Shown here one piece after another: positions 10,392 through 18,503 of a stretch of DNA of 64,000 nt (positions are counted from its first letter, which is position 1; each line of letters starts with the position of its first letter). The DNA is from Bradyrhizobium niftali. GTDB lineage: Bacteria > Pseudomonadota > Alphaproteobacteria > Rhizobiales > Xanthobacteraceae. The DNA lies in the NCBI RefSeq assembly GCF_004571025.1, contig NZ_SPQT01000001.1, positions 682,001 to 746,000 on the forward strand. The letters run 5' to 3'. The position numbers and the translations under genes were made by a program. The notes beneath the pieces are model-generated. The model saw only the letters and a program-made list of their open reading frames with translations, did not search any database and was not told where the DNA came from.

Positions 10392-10559
10392 CAGCGCGTC
10401 GGTCCGCGGGATCTCCTTGAAGGCGGCCACGTCGGTACATTCGCCGACGCAGCTCAGGGTTTTGCAGGATGGCGCTTCGAGCCATGATCGGCATGATCGT
10501 TCGACCTTGCGGCTGCCGGCCGTCTCCATTGATTGCGGCCGGAAAACGAGAACGACGCC

Positions 10560-11195
10560 ATGAAACGCATCTTGATTGCGGATGATCATGCAGTCGTACG
10601 TTCAGGGCTTCGCGCGATTGTCGAAACGCAGTCCAACTGGATCGTCGCCGGCGAGGCGACCAACGGTGAGCAAGCCGTCGGTCTGGCCGTGGAGACGAGC
10701 TCGGACATCGTAATCGTCGACTATTCGATGCCACTCATGAACGGGCTGGAGGTCAGCCGCCGGCTCAGGGCACTTGATCTGCGCACGGAAGTGCTGATCC
10801 TGACGATGCACGAGGACGAGGAACTGCTGACTGAAGCCGTTCTGGCCGGAGTTCGCGGCTTCTTGTTCAAGTCGGATGCCAAGAAGCACCTGATTTCCGC
10901 CATCGAGGCGTTGCTCGACGGCAGGCCCTACTTCACCAGCGCCCTGGTGGAGAAGCTGCTCCACGACTACCAGCTCAACAAGCATGGCAAGTCGGACATG
11001 CTGCTAACGTCGCGTGAGCAGAGCGTGGTCCAATTGATTGCGGAAGGGCATACCAACAGATCCATGAGCACCATTTTGAAGCTGAGCGTGAAGACCGTCG
11101 AGACCCATCGTGCGTCGGCCATGCGCAAGCTCGGGATGTCGTCGACGGCCGAACTGGTCCGCTATGCCATTCGCAAGAAACTGGTCGCGCCCTGA
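10560..11195 (+). CDS. Response regulator, NarL/FixJ family (second of two)
   Basis: Product of 211 residues, paralogous to the preceding gene (start MKRILIADDH). The receiver keeps the acidic pocket, Asp54 in VIVDYSMP, a Thr in ILTMHED and the Lys in FLFKSDAK. The C-terminal LuxR-type helix-turn-helix includes LTSREQSVVQLIAEGHTNRS and SVKTVETHRASAMRKLG. It is separated from its paralogue by about 170 bp of non-coding DNA, so it may have its own promoter. With one soluble kinase upstream the likely scheme is one kinase feeding two regulators with different targets; this is inference. Confidence 0.9.
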   Translation: MKRILIADDHAVVRSGLRAIVETQSNWIVAGEATNGEQAVGLAVETSSDIVIVDYSMPLMNGLEVSRRLRALDLRTEVLILTMHEDEELLTEAVLAGVRGFLFKSDAKKHLISAIEALLDGRPYFTSALVEKLLHDYQLNKHGKSDMLLTSREQSVVQLIAEGHTNRSMSTILKLSVKTVETHRASAMRKLGMSSTAELVRYAIRKKLVAP

Positions 11196-11233
11196 GAGAC
11201 CCCGCCGTTGGGATGCGGACGGTGAAGGATCGT

Positions 11234-12298
11234 TCAAGCTGTCTTCGATCCCTTCCTGCCAGCGCCGACCGGTGGTCTCCGGTGCGGTGCAGGTGGCCTT
11301 TTCGCAGACGTTCTGGAGGACGCGGCGCTCTTCTCTCGCTTGCGGCCGGCACGGGAGGCCCGCGCACCGGGCGTCCTCTCCCGATGCAGCAGCTTGCGAA
11401 GCATGGAGGGGTCGGCATACCCAACCCTCTCCGCGATCTCGTCGAGGCTGAGCCGCGTTGTCTCCAGAAGCTCCATCGCCTTGTCGATGCGCAACTTCTG
11501 GACAAATCTCACCGGCGAAAGCCCGGTGGCGCGCTCACATCGGCGCGCAAACGTGCGTGCACCCAGTCCCACGGCCTTCGCGAGCTCGGAAATTGAAAAG
11601 GTCCGATGCAGTCGCGCTCGTGCCCAGCGCTCGGCGCGAGAAACCCGTTCGTCCGCGGCGGCAAGAAAGGATAGCGCCATGTAGCGGGACTGCGACGGCC
11701 GCCGGTCCAGCAACAGAAACCGTGCGCAGCTGTCCGCGAGGTCGGGTCCGGCATGGCGCGCAATGATCGAGAGCATGAGGTCCAGTTGAGCCATTGCCGC
11801 GCCGGCGGTCGTTACGCTCCCGTCGGTCAGCACCATCGCGTCCGTGTCGAGCATCACTTTCGGAAATAGATTCCGAAAGAGCGGCGCGAGCCACCAGGTC
11901 GTGGTTGCACGGCGGGCATCCAGCAGCCCGGCGCTCGCGACCAGAAATACGGCCGAACAGGAGCTGGCAATTTCGGCTCCGGATCGAAAGGCCGCCTGCA
12001 GAGCCTTCCTCGCCGTTTCGGCGTCCCGCCGCTGCAATCCTTCGCGAATGAGTTGCTCATCCATCCAGGCCAGGCCGGGGACGATCACCACATCCGCGGG
12101 TCTGCTGGCGACTTCCTTCGAGGAAAGCCTTGCGAGCCTCGTGGCCCATCTCGCCCCGGAACCGGAAATTCTGACGTCGAAGCAGGACGGTCGTCCGGCC
12201 CTTGCACGAATGCCGTTGGCTACTGCGATCAATTCGAAGGTGATGGCGACGCTGGCCGCAGAGGCGCCTTCCAGGACGAGAATGTCAACGAGCAGCAT
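11234..12298 (-). CDS. GlxA-like AraC-family transcriptional regulator
   Basis: Product of 354 residues with two domains. The N-terminal half is a DJ-1/PfpI-type fold, with MLLVDILVLEGASAAS at the start and the nucleophile-elbow-like segment ASSCSAVFLVASAG. The C-terminal part is an AraC-type double helix-turn-helix, with SISELAKAVGLGARTFARRC and LSLDEIAERVGYADPSMLRK. The start at 12298 is preferred over an open upstream extension because the DJ-1 fold begins there and the extension overlaps the divergent promoter region. It faces a dienelactone-hydrolase-family gene across about 90 bp and is likely its regulator. Confidence 0.85.
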   Translation of the reverse strand: MLLVDILVLEGASAASVAITFELIAVANGIRARAGRPSCFDVRISGSGARWATRLARLSSKEVASRPADVVIVPGLAWMDEQLIREGLQRRDAETARKALQAAFRSGAEIASSCSAVFLVASAGLLDARRATTTWWLAPLFRNLFPKVMLDTDAMVLTDGSVTTAGAAMAQLDLMLSIIARHAGPDLADSCARFLLLDRRPSQSRYMALSFLAAADERVSRAERWARARLHRTFSISELAKAVGLGARTFARRCERATGLSPVRFVQKLRIDKAMELLETTRLSLDEIAERVGYADPSMLRKLLHRERTPGARASRAGRKREKSAASSRTSAKRPPAPHRRPPVGAGRKGSKTA

Positions 12299-12318
12299 GG
12301 CAAAATAGACCCGATTAA

Positions 12319-12332
12319 TGTCAGTTTTGACA
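12319..12332. promoter_or_regulatory. Candidate operator between glxA-like regulator and hydrolase gene
   Basis: The divergent intergenic region contains the inverted repeat TGTCA-N4-TGACA, with a further TTGTCGG just to its right. It lies 21 bp upstream of the regulator start and 58 bp upstream of the hydrolase start, a natural place for autoregulation plus control of the neighbour. The assignment rests on symmetry and position only. Confidence 0.4.
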
Positions 12333-12389
12333 CTTGTCGGAATAAATGCCCGGGAAATACCGTCTGTGCAACCTTTTCCGGAGGACAAC

Positions 12390-13217
12390 ATGAGCGATGC
12401 GCTGCTGAAGCCTGACGATCTATCGGATTTCGACCAGCGGGTCCTCACGTTGGAGGGGGCGACAAAACCGGTCTACATGGCGGGCGGGGGACCGGCCGTC
12501 ATCGTCATGACCGAGATGCCGGGTATCAGCCCTCACGTCGCGCGTTTCGCTCGCTGGGTTCGCGATGCCGGCTTCCGGGTCTACATGCCTTCGCTGTTTG
12601 GAAAGGACGGCGATGTTCCGGACGCCGAGACCGCTGTCGGCGTCTTTCGGCGCGCGTGCGTCAGTGCGGAATTCCGCGCACTTGGCGGCGGATCATCGAG
12701 CCCCGTGTCCAACTGGTTGCGGGCGCTCGCCAGGCTGGCCCATGACGAGAGCGGCGGGCCGGGTGTCGGCGCTATCGGCATGTGCTTTACCGGCAACTTC
12801 GCGCTGAACATGATGCTGGAGCCGGTGCTGCTGGCTCCTGTCGTCTCCCAGCCGTCGCTCCCGTTGGACGATCCCGGAGGCATCGAGAGCTCCGCCGAGG
12901 AACTGGCACAAGTCCGTTCGCGGCTGGAACGAGAAGATCTGACTGTCCTTGCCTACCGGTTTGCGGGCGATTCATTCTGCCGCGCCGAACGGTTTGCGGC
13001 CTACCAGGCCGCGCTCGGCGATCGCTTCATTGGTCGCGTCTTGCCCGACACTGCCGCGAATACCGGACCCAAGCCGCCGTTCTTCGAGCAGTTCGTGAAG
13101 ACGCCCCACAGTGTCGTAACGGTTCATCTTGTCGATGAGGTGGGGCAGCCAACGCTCGCTGCCCGGGACGAGATTCTCGCCTTCTTTCGGAAGCGCCTGA
13201 AACCCACATCGTGTTGA
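12390..13217 (+). CDS. Dienelactone hydrolase family protein
   Basis: Alpha/beta hydrolase of 275 residues. The nucleophile motif is GMCFTGNFALN, with Cys in the position typical of carboxymethylenebutenolidase-type enzymes, preceded by VGAIGM. An early strand reads PAVIVMTEMPGISPH. The ATG at 12390 is chosen because GGAGG lies 6 bases upstream; in-frame codons further upstream have no such signal. It is divergent from a GlxA-like AraC regulator, which probably controls it. Real substrate is unknown: many members act on esters or lactones other than dienelactone. Confidence 0.8.
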   Translation: MSDALLKPDDLSDFDQRVLTLEGATKPVYMAGGGPAVIVMTEMPGISPHVARFARWVRDAGFRVYMPSLFGKDGDVPDAETAVGVFRRACVSAEFRALGGGSSSPVSNWLRALARLAHDESGGPGVGAIGMCFTGNFALNMMLEPVLLAPVVSQPSLPLDDPGGIESSAEELAQVRSRLEREDLTVLAYRFAGDSFCRAERFAAYQAALGDRFIGRVLPDTAANTGPKPPFFEQFVKTPHSVVTVHLVDEVGQPTLAARDEILAFFRKRLKPTSC

Positions 13218-13307
13218 TGCTTCGGCTGTGGAGGGGCGCACATAACCCGGTGGGGAAGGGTCACTGATGGGCGCAATGGATGTGTGGGCACAGGTCATAA
13301 CGGAGCG

Positions 13308-13325
13308 CATGGCCAGGAGGCCATG
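13308..13325. terminator. Hairpin between convergent genes
   Basis: CATGGCC-AGGA-GGCCATG forms a perfect 7-bp stem with a 4-base loop between the convergent hydrolase gene and the carbamoyltransferase remnant. It lacks a T-tract on either side, so it is at best a weak bidirectional terminator. Confidence 0.3.
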
Positions 13326-13443
13326 GCTGGAGCCCCTGATGCGTTGGACGAAAAGCGGGGCAGGGAGGAATGGGTCGGCGGCTGGTGAGTCCTAGGGCTT
13401 CGCCGAGGCGTGGCAATCCGAGCCACCATGCCATGCCGGAAGG

Positions 13444-14775
13444 TCAGTCAGGCGTGAAGGCTGCACTGTAGTCGCGCTTGAGCGCTGGATCCTGCTGTTC
13501 TTTTCTCAGGATGCAGTTGCCGACCACCAGCATGTCGAGCTCGTTACCCATGAAACAGCGGAAGGCATCCTCTGGTGTGCAGACGATCGGTTCGCCGCGA
13601 ACGTTGAAGCTGGTGTTGACCAGCACCGGGCAACCGGTGAGCGCCTTGAAACGAGACAGTAAGCGATGGAAGCGCAAATTGGTGTCGGCGCTCACCGTTT
13701 GGATTCGGGCGGAATAGTCGACATGCGTCACGGCGGGGATCGTCGAGCGCACCACGTTGAGCTTGTCGATGCCGAACAATGCTTGCTCGTCCGCGCTCAT
13801 CATGTGACGCCGGTCACCCCTGACGCCGGCAACCAGGAGCATGTACGGACTGTCGCCGTCGAGCTCGAACCAATCCGCAACGTCCTCGCGCGTGACCGCC
13901 GGCGCAAACGGCCGGAAGCTCTCTCGAAACTTCACCTTGAGATTGAGGTTCTTCTGCATCGAGGGCGACCGCGGATCGCCCAGGATCGAGCGTGCGCCGA
14001 GCGAGCGCGGGCCGAATTCCATCCTGCCCTGAAACCAGCCGACCGCGAGCTGGTCGGCCAGGGCCGCCGCCGTCGTCTCGATCATTGCATCTTCGCTGAG
14101 TGCATCGAAGCGGCCGCCGGCGGCGCGCAGCCGCTGCTCGATCACCTCTTGCGAGAATTCGGGTCCCAGAAAAGCGCCGGACATGCCGTCGCCGGCCGCG
14201 ATATGGCGCGGTTGTTGTCTGAACTGATGGTAGGCAGCGAGTGCAGCTCCAACTGCACCGCCGGCGTCACCGGCGGCCGGCTGAATCCAGATCGAATCGA
14301 ATCTGCCGTCATGCAACACCTTGCCGTTGGCGACGCAATTGAGCGCAACGCCGCCGGCAAGACACAGATTGCGTGCGCCGGTCTGAAGCGCAAGGCTGCG
14401 GGTCAAGCGAAGTACCGCCTCCTCCAGGACTGCCTGGATGGAGGCTGCGATATCCATGTGGAACGGCGTGAGCAGTTCGTTCGGCGAACGCACCGGCTGC
14501 CCAAACAGTTTGGCGAACCGGTCATTGGTCATCGTCAGCCCGGTGCAATAATCGAAATACGACATGTCGAGGCGAAACGAGCCGTCCGCCTTCAGATCGA
14601 TCAGTGAATCGAGGATGAGCTGCGCGTATTTCGGCTCGCCATAGGGAGCAAGCCCCATCAGCTTGTATTCGCCCGAATTGACCTTGAAGCCGGTGTAGTA
14701 CGTGAAGGCGGAGTAGAGCAGTCGGGGTTGTTGAAGCAATACATATACCGCGGCGGCATGAGCCAAACGTACCAC
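13444..14775 (-). pseudogene. Carbamoyltransferase (NodU/CmcH/TobZ family), N-terminal part deleted
   Basis: Recognisable protein starts at about 14721 (LLYSAFTYYTGFKVNSGEYK) and runs to the natural C-terminus, about 425 residues; full-length members are near 600. Conserved later segments are LCLAGGVALNCVANGK, FGPRSLGARSILGDPRS and VLVNTSFNVRGEPIVC. The first ~170 residues, which in this family hold the metal-binding His residues of the Kae1-like domain, are missing. The 18 residues upstream of 14721 in this frame are unrelated. At that point the frame is replaced by the neighbouring truncated membrane-protein gene, so a deletion has joined the two genes out of frame. An active carbamoyltransferase is very unlikely. 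Confidence 0.85.
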
Positions 14776-16436
14776 CGCCAGCTCAGAACGTTATCGCGGA
14801 AAACCTGGCCGTTTCCTCCGTTCTTGCGAATGTTGCTGTCCTGCCAATCCCAAATACGCATGCCACGGTTGTCGAACGATACGGGCTCCGATTGCCCGTG
14901 AAGTGTTGCGAGTGCGTCGCGCACGGCCGTTGTCGAAAAAATCAGGCGGAATAGCTCTCCAATCTGAAACGATGCTCTTCCGAGCGTCGGCCAACGCGAC
15001 AGTAGCGCGTCCGAAAGATCGGCGTGCGGGAATCCGCCCGTCAATTCTTGCTTTTGGCCGACTGCGGCGTAGTGCGAATAGCCGTCGCCGTATTCGCCGA
15101 GCGCCAATCGGATGCGTGCATCGGGGTTCCTGGACAGATAGTTGGCTTCGTTCCAGCCGTCGGGGAGGAATCCGCCCATTCGCTTTTCGGCACGTCCGGC
15201 CGCGAGATAATGGTGATAACCGTTCAGAAAAAGACCTTGCGAGATCTGATATTCGACGTCGCGGTTGACTTGCAGATATCTCGTGTCGCTCCAACCCTCC
15301 GGTGTGAAGCCGCCCTCGCGACCTTCCACCTTGCCGGCGGCGAGATAGTGGTGATAGCCGCTGATGAAGGTGCCGCGGGCAATCTCGTTTTTCACGTCGG
15401 GATTGACGCGCAGATAGAGCTCTTCGCGCCAGCCGGGCGGGGGCGTGCCGTCCTGCCGGCCTTCGGCGCGCCCGGCGGCAAGATAGTGGTGATAGCCGCT
15501 GACAAAGGTGCCCCGCTGAACTGCGGCGGCGACGTCAGGATAGATTCGAAGATACTGCGCCTCATTCCAGTGAGGTGGCGCCGCTCCGTTCTGCCGACCT
15601 TCGGTGCGCCCGGCGGCAAGATAGTGGTGATAGCCACTGACGAAGGTGCCTCGCCGAACTTCGGCGGCGACATCCGGATAGAGTCGAAGGTAGAGCGCTT
15701 CGTTCCAGTCGGTGGGGGGACTGCCCTCCGCTAACCCGGCTTGGGTGCATTTCTCACGGTCCGCGTCTTTGCAAGCAGGGTCCGTGTCGGCTTCCGTCGG
15801 TAGCGCGGGCTGAGCCTGCGTGCGAGCCACTTCCCCGGGCGCAGGCGCCACAACGGAGGCAGGAGGTTTGCCCGCGCCGTGGGGCCGGCGCTTTGCAAGC
15901 TCTCCCGTCAGAAAATCGGCGAAGGCCCGAACCCCGTCGCCGGAGAATCGACCCTCCAGATATGTCTGGTCGCGGGGAAAGAAGATGTTGAAGCCGAAGA
16001 AATCCAGGCCGATCACGGCTTGCTTGAGCGGTGCAACTGATTGCGCACGGAGAAACGCCAGCATGACCTCATAGCTGGTGGCCGAAGGCAGGCCGAAGTT
16101 GAAGACATTCTTGCCGTTCCATCCGGGATGCCGCGGATCGAGCGCGACCTCGGCGCGGGAACTGCCCAATATGACCGCGTCGGGCTTGATCCGCCGCACC
16201 TGATACGGCTTCACGGCGGGATCGTGATTTTCGTAGCGCGGCCGCACGACATTGATCCCCGGAATGTCAGGGGTTCCGAACACGTAGTAGGGATCAACCA
16301 ATACGATGAGCGCGGAGAGGGCGAGCGGAGGTATCGCTACAAATCCAATGAATCCGACGGTAAAGCGTCGAAAGCTGGAGCCGATTGACGATGCGGGATC
16401 GGCAGCCTTGCTGGTCGCAGAGACGAGTGCGCTCAC
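14658..16436 (-). CDS. Membrane-anchored protein with five 46-residue repeats, C-terminus truncated
   Basis: Open frame of 592 residues. One membrane helix near residues 26-48 (FTVGFIGFVAIPPLALSAL) is followed by a SGNH-like region with ILGSSRAEVALDP and FGLPSATSYE. A low-complexity Pro/Ala linker (about 185-240) leads to five tandem repeats of WNEAxYLRxYPDVAA...GYHHYLAAGR type (residues 244-473). The last ~28 codons read out of frame into carbamoyltransferase sequence, so the natural C-terminus was lost in the same deletion that removed the start of that gene. Such GSSR proteins probably belong to exopolysaccharide or surface-sugar modification, but I know no named function. A stable product is possible; function is doubtful. 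Confidence 0.6.
   Translation of the reverse strand: MSALVSATSKAADPASSIGSSFRRFTVGFIGFVAIPPLALSALIVLVDPYYVFGTPDIPGINVVRPRYENHDPAVKPYQVRRIKPDAVILGSSRAEVALDPRHPGWNGKNVFNFGLPSATSYEVMLAFLRAQSVAPLKQAVIGLDFFGFNIFFPRDQTYLEGRFSGDGVRAFADFLTGELAKRRPHGAGKPPASVVAPAPGEVARTQAQPALPTEADTDPACKDADREKCTQAGLAEGSPPTDWNEALYLRLYPDVAAEVRRGTFVSGYHHYLAAGRTEGRQNGAAPPHWNEAQYLRIYPDVAAAVQRGTFVSGYHHYLAAGRAEGRQDGTPPPGWREELYLRVNPDVKNEIARGTFISGYHHYLAAGKVEGREGGFTPEGWSDTRYLQVNRDVEYQISQGLFLNGYHHYLAAGRAEKRMGGFLPDGWNEANYLSRNPDARIRLALGEYGDGYSHYAAVGQKQELTGGFPHADLSDALLSRWPTLGRASFQIGELFRLIFSTTAVRDALATLHGQSEPVSFDNRGMRIWDWQDSNIRKNGGNGQVFRDNVLSWRWYVWLMPPRYMYCFNNPDCSTPPSRTTPASRSIRANTS
15018..15707 (-). repeat. Five tandem 138-bp coding repeats
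   Basis: Five units of 46 codons, starting at Trp residues 244, 290, 336, 382 and 428 of the host frame. The first four share YLRxxxDV and SGYHHYLAAGR-EGR cores; the fifth is the most diverged (GYSHYAAVGQKQ). The same type of repeat occurs in bacterial glycosyltransferase and methyltransferase proteins as a spacer or interaction module (family knowledge). Confidence 0.85.
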
Positions 16437-16836
16437 CTTGGTCGTGGCTCGCTTGAGTTGATTTCGTAGGTTGAGCGCAACCTATCCAAGGACTCCACGA
16501 GGGTCAAATGGGCAGGAACGCGAATAGGAGCAAGCTATCAGCGCGCTGCTCGAGCTTGACGGTTCCGAACTTTCCGGCCGTGCGCCGCAGCAGAGATCTG
16601 AATTGCAAACTCGGAGTTGATGGTCGCCCAATCCCGGGGTTTTCGCCCGGCTGCGCGCAAGATGGATACTCATGTTCTCGCCCGAGAGGCAGACGCTGAA
16701 ATCGGTCGACTGGATGGGCCCAGACGATCATATGCCAGCACGCGATCGGGAATGAGATTGCTCGCCGTCCTGCGGTGATGCCCGCCGCCGCACCAGCGGC
16801 TTCTCCGCTCCGCGCGCGGATGCGGCCAAGTAGCCG
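16437..16836. other. Gap upstream of the repeat protein; no gene seen
   Basis: This 400-bp region should hold the promoter of the minus-strand repeat protein. Long open frames across it on the minus strand have no recognisable protein content and mirror the composition of the amiC remnant. Nothing else is supported. Confidence 0.4.
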
Positions 16837-17145
16837 ATGACAGTGCGCGACTTGTCGCGGCTCGGACCCGACGCTATCGACGGGCATCTGTCGTCGAGCG
16901 TCTATTTCTCGTCGCTGAATTCGCCGGAGAATGCCGCCTTCATCCATGCCTACGCGCAATCTTTTCCGGATGGACCGGTCTCGTCGGCAGACGCCGAGTC
17001 GTCTTGTATCGACCGGCAGACCTTTCGCGCCTGGCTCACGCCACGGATCGGCCGCTCGGCTGCGAACGGGCAGTTCGAGGTGCTGCTGGAATCCCGCGAG
17101 CCGATCGCACCCGATCCCTATCTCGTCCAGCCGTCGCCGCGCTTT
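16837..17145 (+). pseudogene. amiC-like amide-binding regulator remnant, internally deleted
   Basis: The 103 residues align by eye with the last third of AmiC, the amide-sensing periplasmic-binding-protein-like partner of AmiR. LGPDAIDGHLSSSVYFSSL and ENAAFIHAY correspond to the AmiC segment around APYFSS; after ADAESS the text jumps to LTPRIGRSAANGQFEV and REPIAPDPYLV, the AmiC C-terminus. About 45 residues between the two blocks are absent, and the whole N-terminal two thirds is missing upstream. No amiE or amiR is nearby. Confidence 0.65.
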
Positions 17146-17546
17146 GCGAGCAGCAGGGTGCCGATCGGCCGCAAATACTTCAATTGCCACCGGCTTGCCG
17201 ATCTGTCGAATACTGAGCTCGTTATCGACGGGCGCAACTCCGTCGTCCCAGGAGGCTCGTCGGTTTCCCGATACCAACTCCGTCAGCCATTCGCGGACAT
17301 GGACATTCTTGTGCCGCCAATTGCACGAGGGCAATGTGCCGATCATGGGGCCACGCACCCATGGGCTCTGGCTCGGTTCGACCATCGCACACGAGGTGAA
17401 GCTTGCGGTGTGACAGGGGGTTATCTGGACCCCGAACCAGCACGGAAGTTCTGCTGCCGGTGATGGCGCGATCGGACTTGCGAGCCTCTCTGGGACCAGT
17501 CAGGATAAGCGCGCTACGGCAAGCAATTCCAAACCGGAAGACGCTG
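17146..17546. other. Gap downstream of amiC remnant; nothing recognised
   Basis: The amiC frame stays open to 17463 but the residues after about 17145 match nothing I know and change character, so this is probably decayed DNA. No repeat, RNA gene or strong regulatory signal was seen. Confidence 0.35.
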
Positions 17547-17759
17547 ATGCGAACACTCTTTTCATTCTGTGTCGCCCTGGCCTGTTTCTCGGCAGCGATG
17601 ACCCTGAGCTGCTCCAGCGCGAATGCGGTGTTTTGGCGTGGCCTGACCGCACCAACCGACATTGATTACCACGGCTACACCATCATCAAGGAGCCTCCGC
17701 CGAGCCCCTGCCAGTGGATACGGGTCAACGGCTATTACGTCCGCCAATGTGTACGCTAG
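17547..17759 (+). CDS. Small exported protein with paired cysteines
   Basis: Product of 70 residues. Residues 1-27 form a typical Sec signal peptide (LFSFCVALACFSAAMTLS, ending SSANA). The mature part of about 43 residues is rich in Tyr and Pro (YHGYTIIKEPPPSPCQW) and has two Cys that could form a disulphide in the periplasm. A GGAAG stretch at 17536-17540 precedes the ATG at a workable distance. It stands alone between decayed DNA and the Tad locus. No named family or function is recognised. Confidence 0.6.
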   Translation: MRTLFSFCVALACFSAAMTLSCSSANAVFWRGLTAPTDIDYHGYTIIKEPPPSPCQWIRVNGYYVRQCVR

Positions 17760-18194
17760 TAGTTGTCCGTGCTTCATGTGAAGTGCCGGCGATTGGTCAT
17801 CTTGGTGCTGTCCGCGATCCAAGGTCGGGAATCGCCGGATTCGGCCGATCGATAGAATAGAGCGCACCAACATTGGCGGCTGATTACAGCCCTCAGTCCT
17901 CGATTGCGTTCAACTCCTCGGCGCGTTTCTCTGGGGTCGACAACGCTGTGCATCGTCAGGGCCATGATCGCTGAGCGCTTGGGAAGCGCCACCGCGCTGT
18001 CGCGCGTCGACCGAACGCAGGCCATTGAGCGAAATGGTTAATTGAGGGAGGAGTACCCCTTTTGCTCCGCATCACCACTCTATGGAGCAAGCGAAACCTT
18101 CGGAGCAGACATTATAAATGAATCCAGTTGGCGCTAGGGGTTTTTCGCCAACGAACGTTCCGATGTCTGTCATCTCCAAGGAAGGGATCCTCCT
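17760..18194. other. Leader region of the Tad pilus locus
   Basis: This 435-bp gap should contain the promoter for the pilin gene. The last 100 bases are less GC-rich than the surroundings and include an AAGGAAGGGATCC stretch just upstream of the pilin ATG that supplies a strong ribosome-binding site. I cannot place -35/-10 hexamers with confidence. Confidence 0.4.
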
Positions 18195-18410
18195 ATGTTG
18201 ACGTATTATATTGAGGCTAAAGAAGCGTTGAAGCGTTTGCGCACGGACCAGGACGGCGTGGTGTCGTTCGAGTACATCATCGTCGCGGTTTGTATCGTTG
18301 GCGCAGTGGGTGCTGTGTTCGGTGGCGGTGCTGGTGGTCAGATCGGCGCGGCGCTGACGACCGGGATCACCGCTATCACCACCGCTTTCGCTACAGCCAT
18401 CGCTGGCTGA
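18195..18410 (+). CDS. flp: Flp-type IVb pilin subunit
   Basis: Major pilin of the Tad pilus, 71 residues as prepilin. A short positively charged leader ends in Gly, followed by VVSFEYIIVAV, the type IVb processing site with Glu at mature position 5 and Tyr at 6. The hydrophobic helix continues and the C-terminus is small and Gly/Ala/Thr-rich (GGGAGGQIGAALTTGI), as in Flp pilins. It is the first gene of the locus and is followed by a strong GC hairpin and then the prepilin peptidase gene. Expected role is surface attachment and biofilm formation. Confidence 0.95.
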   Translation: MLTYYIEAKEALKRLRTDQDGVVSFEYIIVAVCIVGAVGAVFGGGAGGQIGAALTTGITAITTAFATAIAG

Positions 18411-18429
18411 TACAGCCATCTTGACGCCA

Positions 18430-18458
18430 GAGGGGGGCAATCCAGGCTGCCCCCCCTC
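18430..18458 (+). terminator. GC-rich hairpin after the pilin gene (attenuator or mRNA stabiliser)
   Basis: GAGGGGGGCA (18430-18439) pairs with TGCCCCCCCTC (18448-18458) across an 8-base loop. A T8 run lies at about 18493-18500, too far for a canonical terminator. The hairpin probably limits read-through or protects the pilin mRNA, giving more pilin than assembly machinery. Confidence 0.65.
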
Positions 18459-18503
18459 CTGCAAGAGTGCCCCCCACAAAGTTGCCTTCCGCTTTTTTTT
18501 GGC

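Noticed and set aside
13444..14775. Intact shorter carbamoyltransferase
   Set aside because: Family starts mid-domain at LLYSAF; the upstream 18 residues are unrelated and the catalytic N-terminal part is missing.
16504..17385. 293-codon minus-strand frame
   Set aside because: No signature, no ribosome-binding site, and antisense to the clearer amiC remnant.
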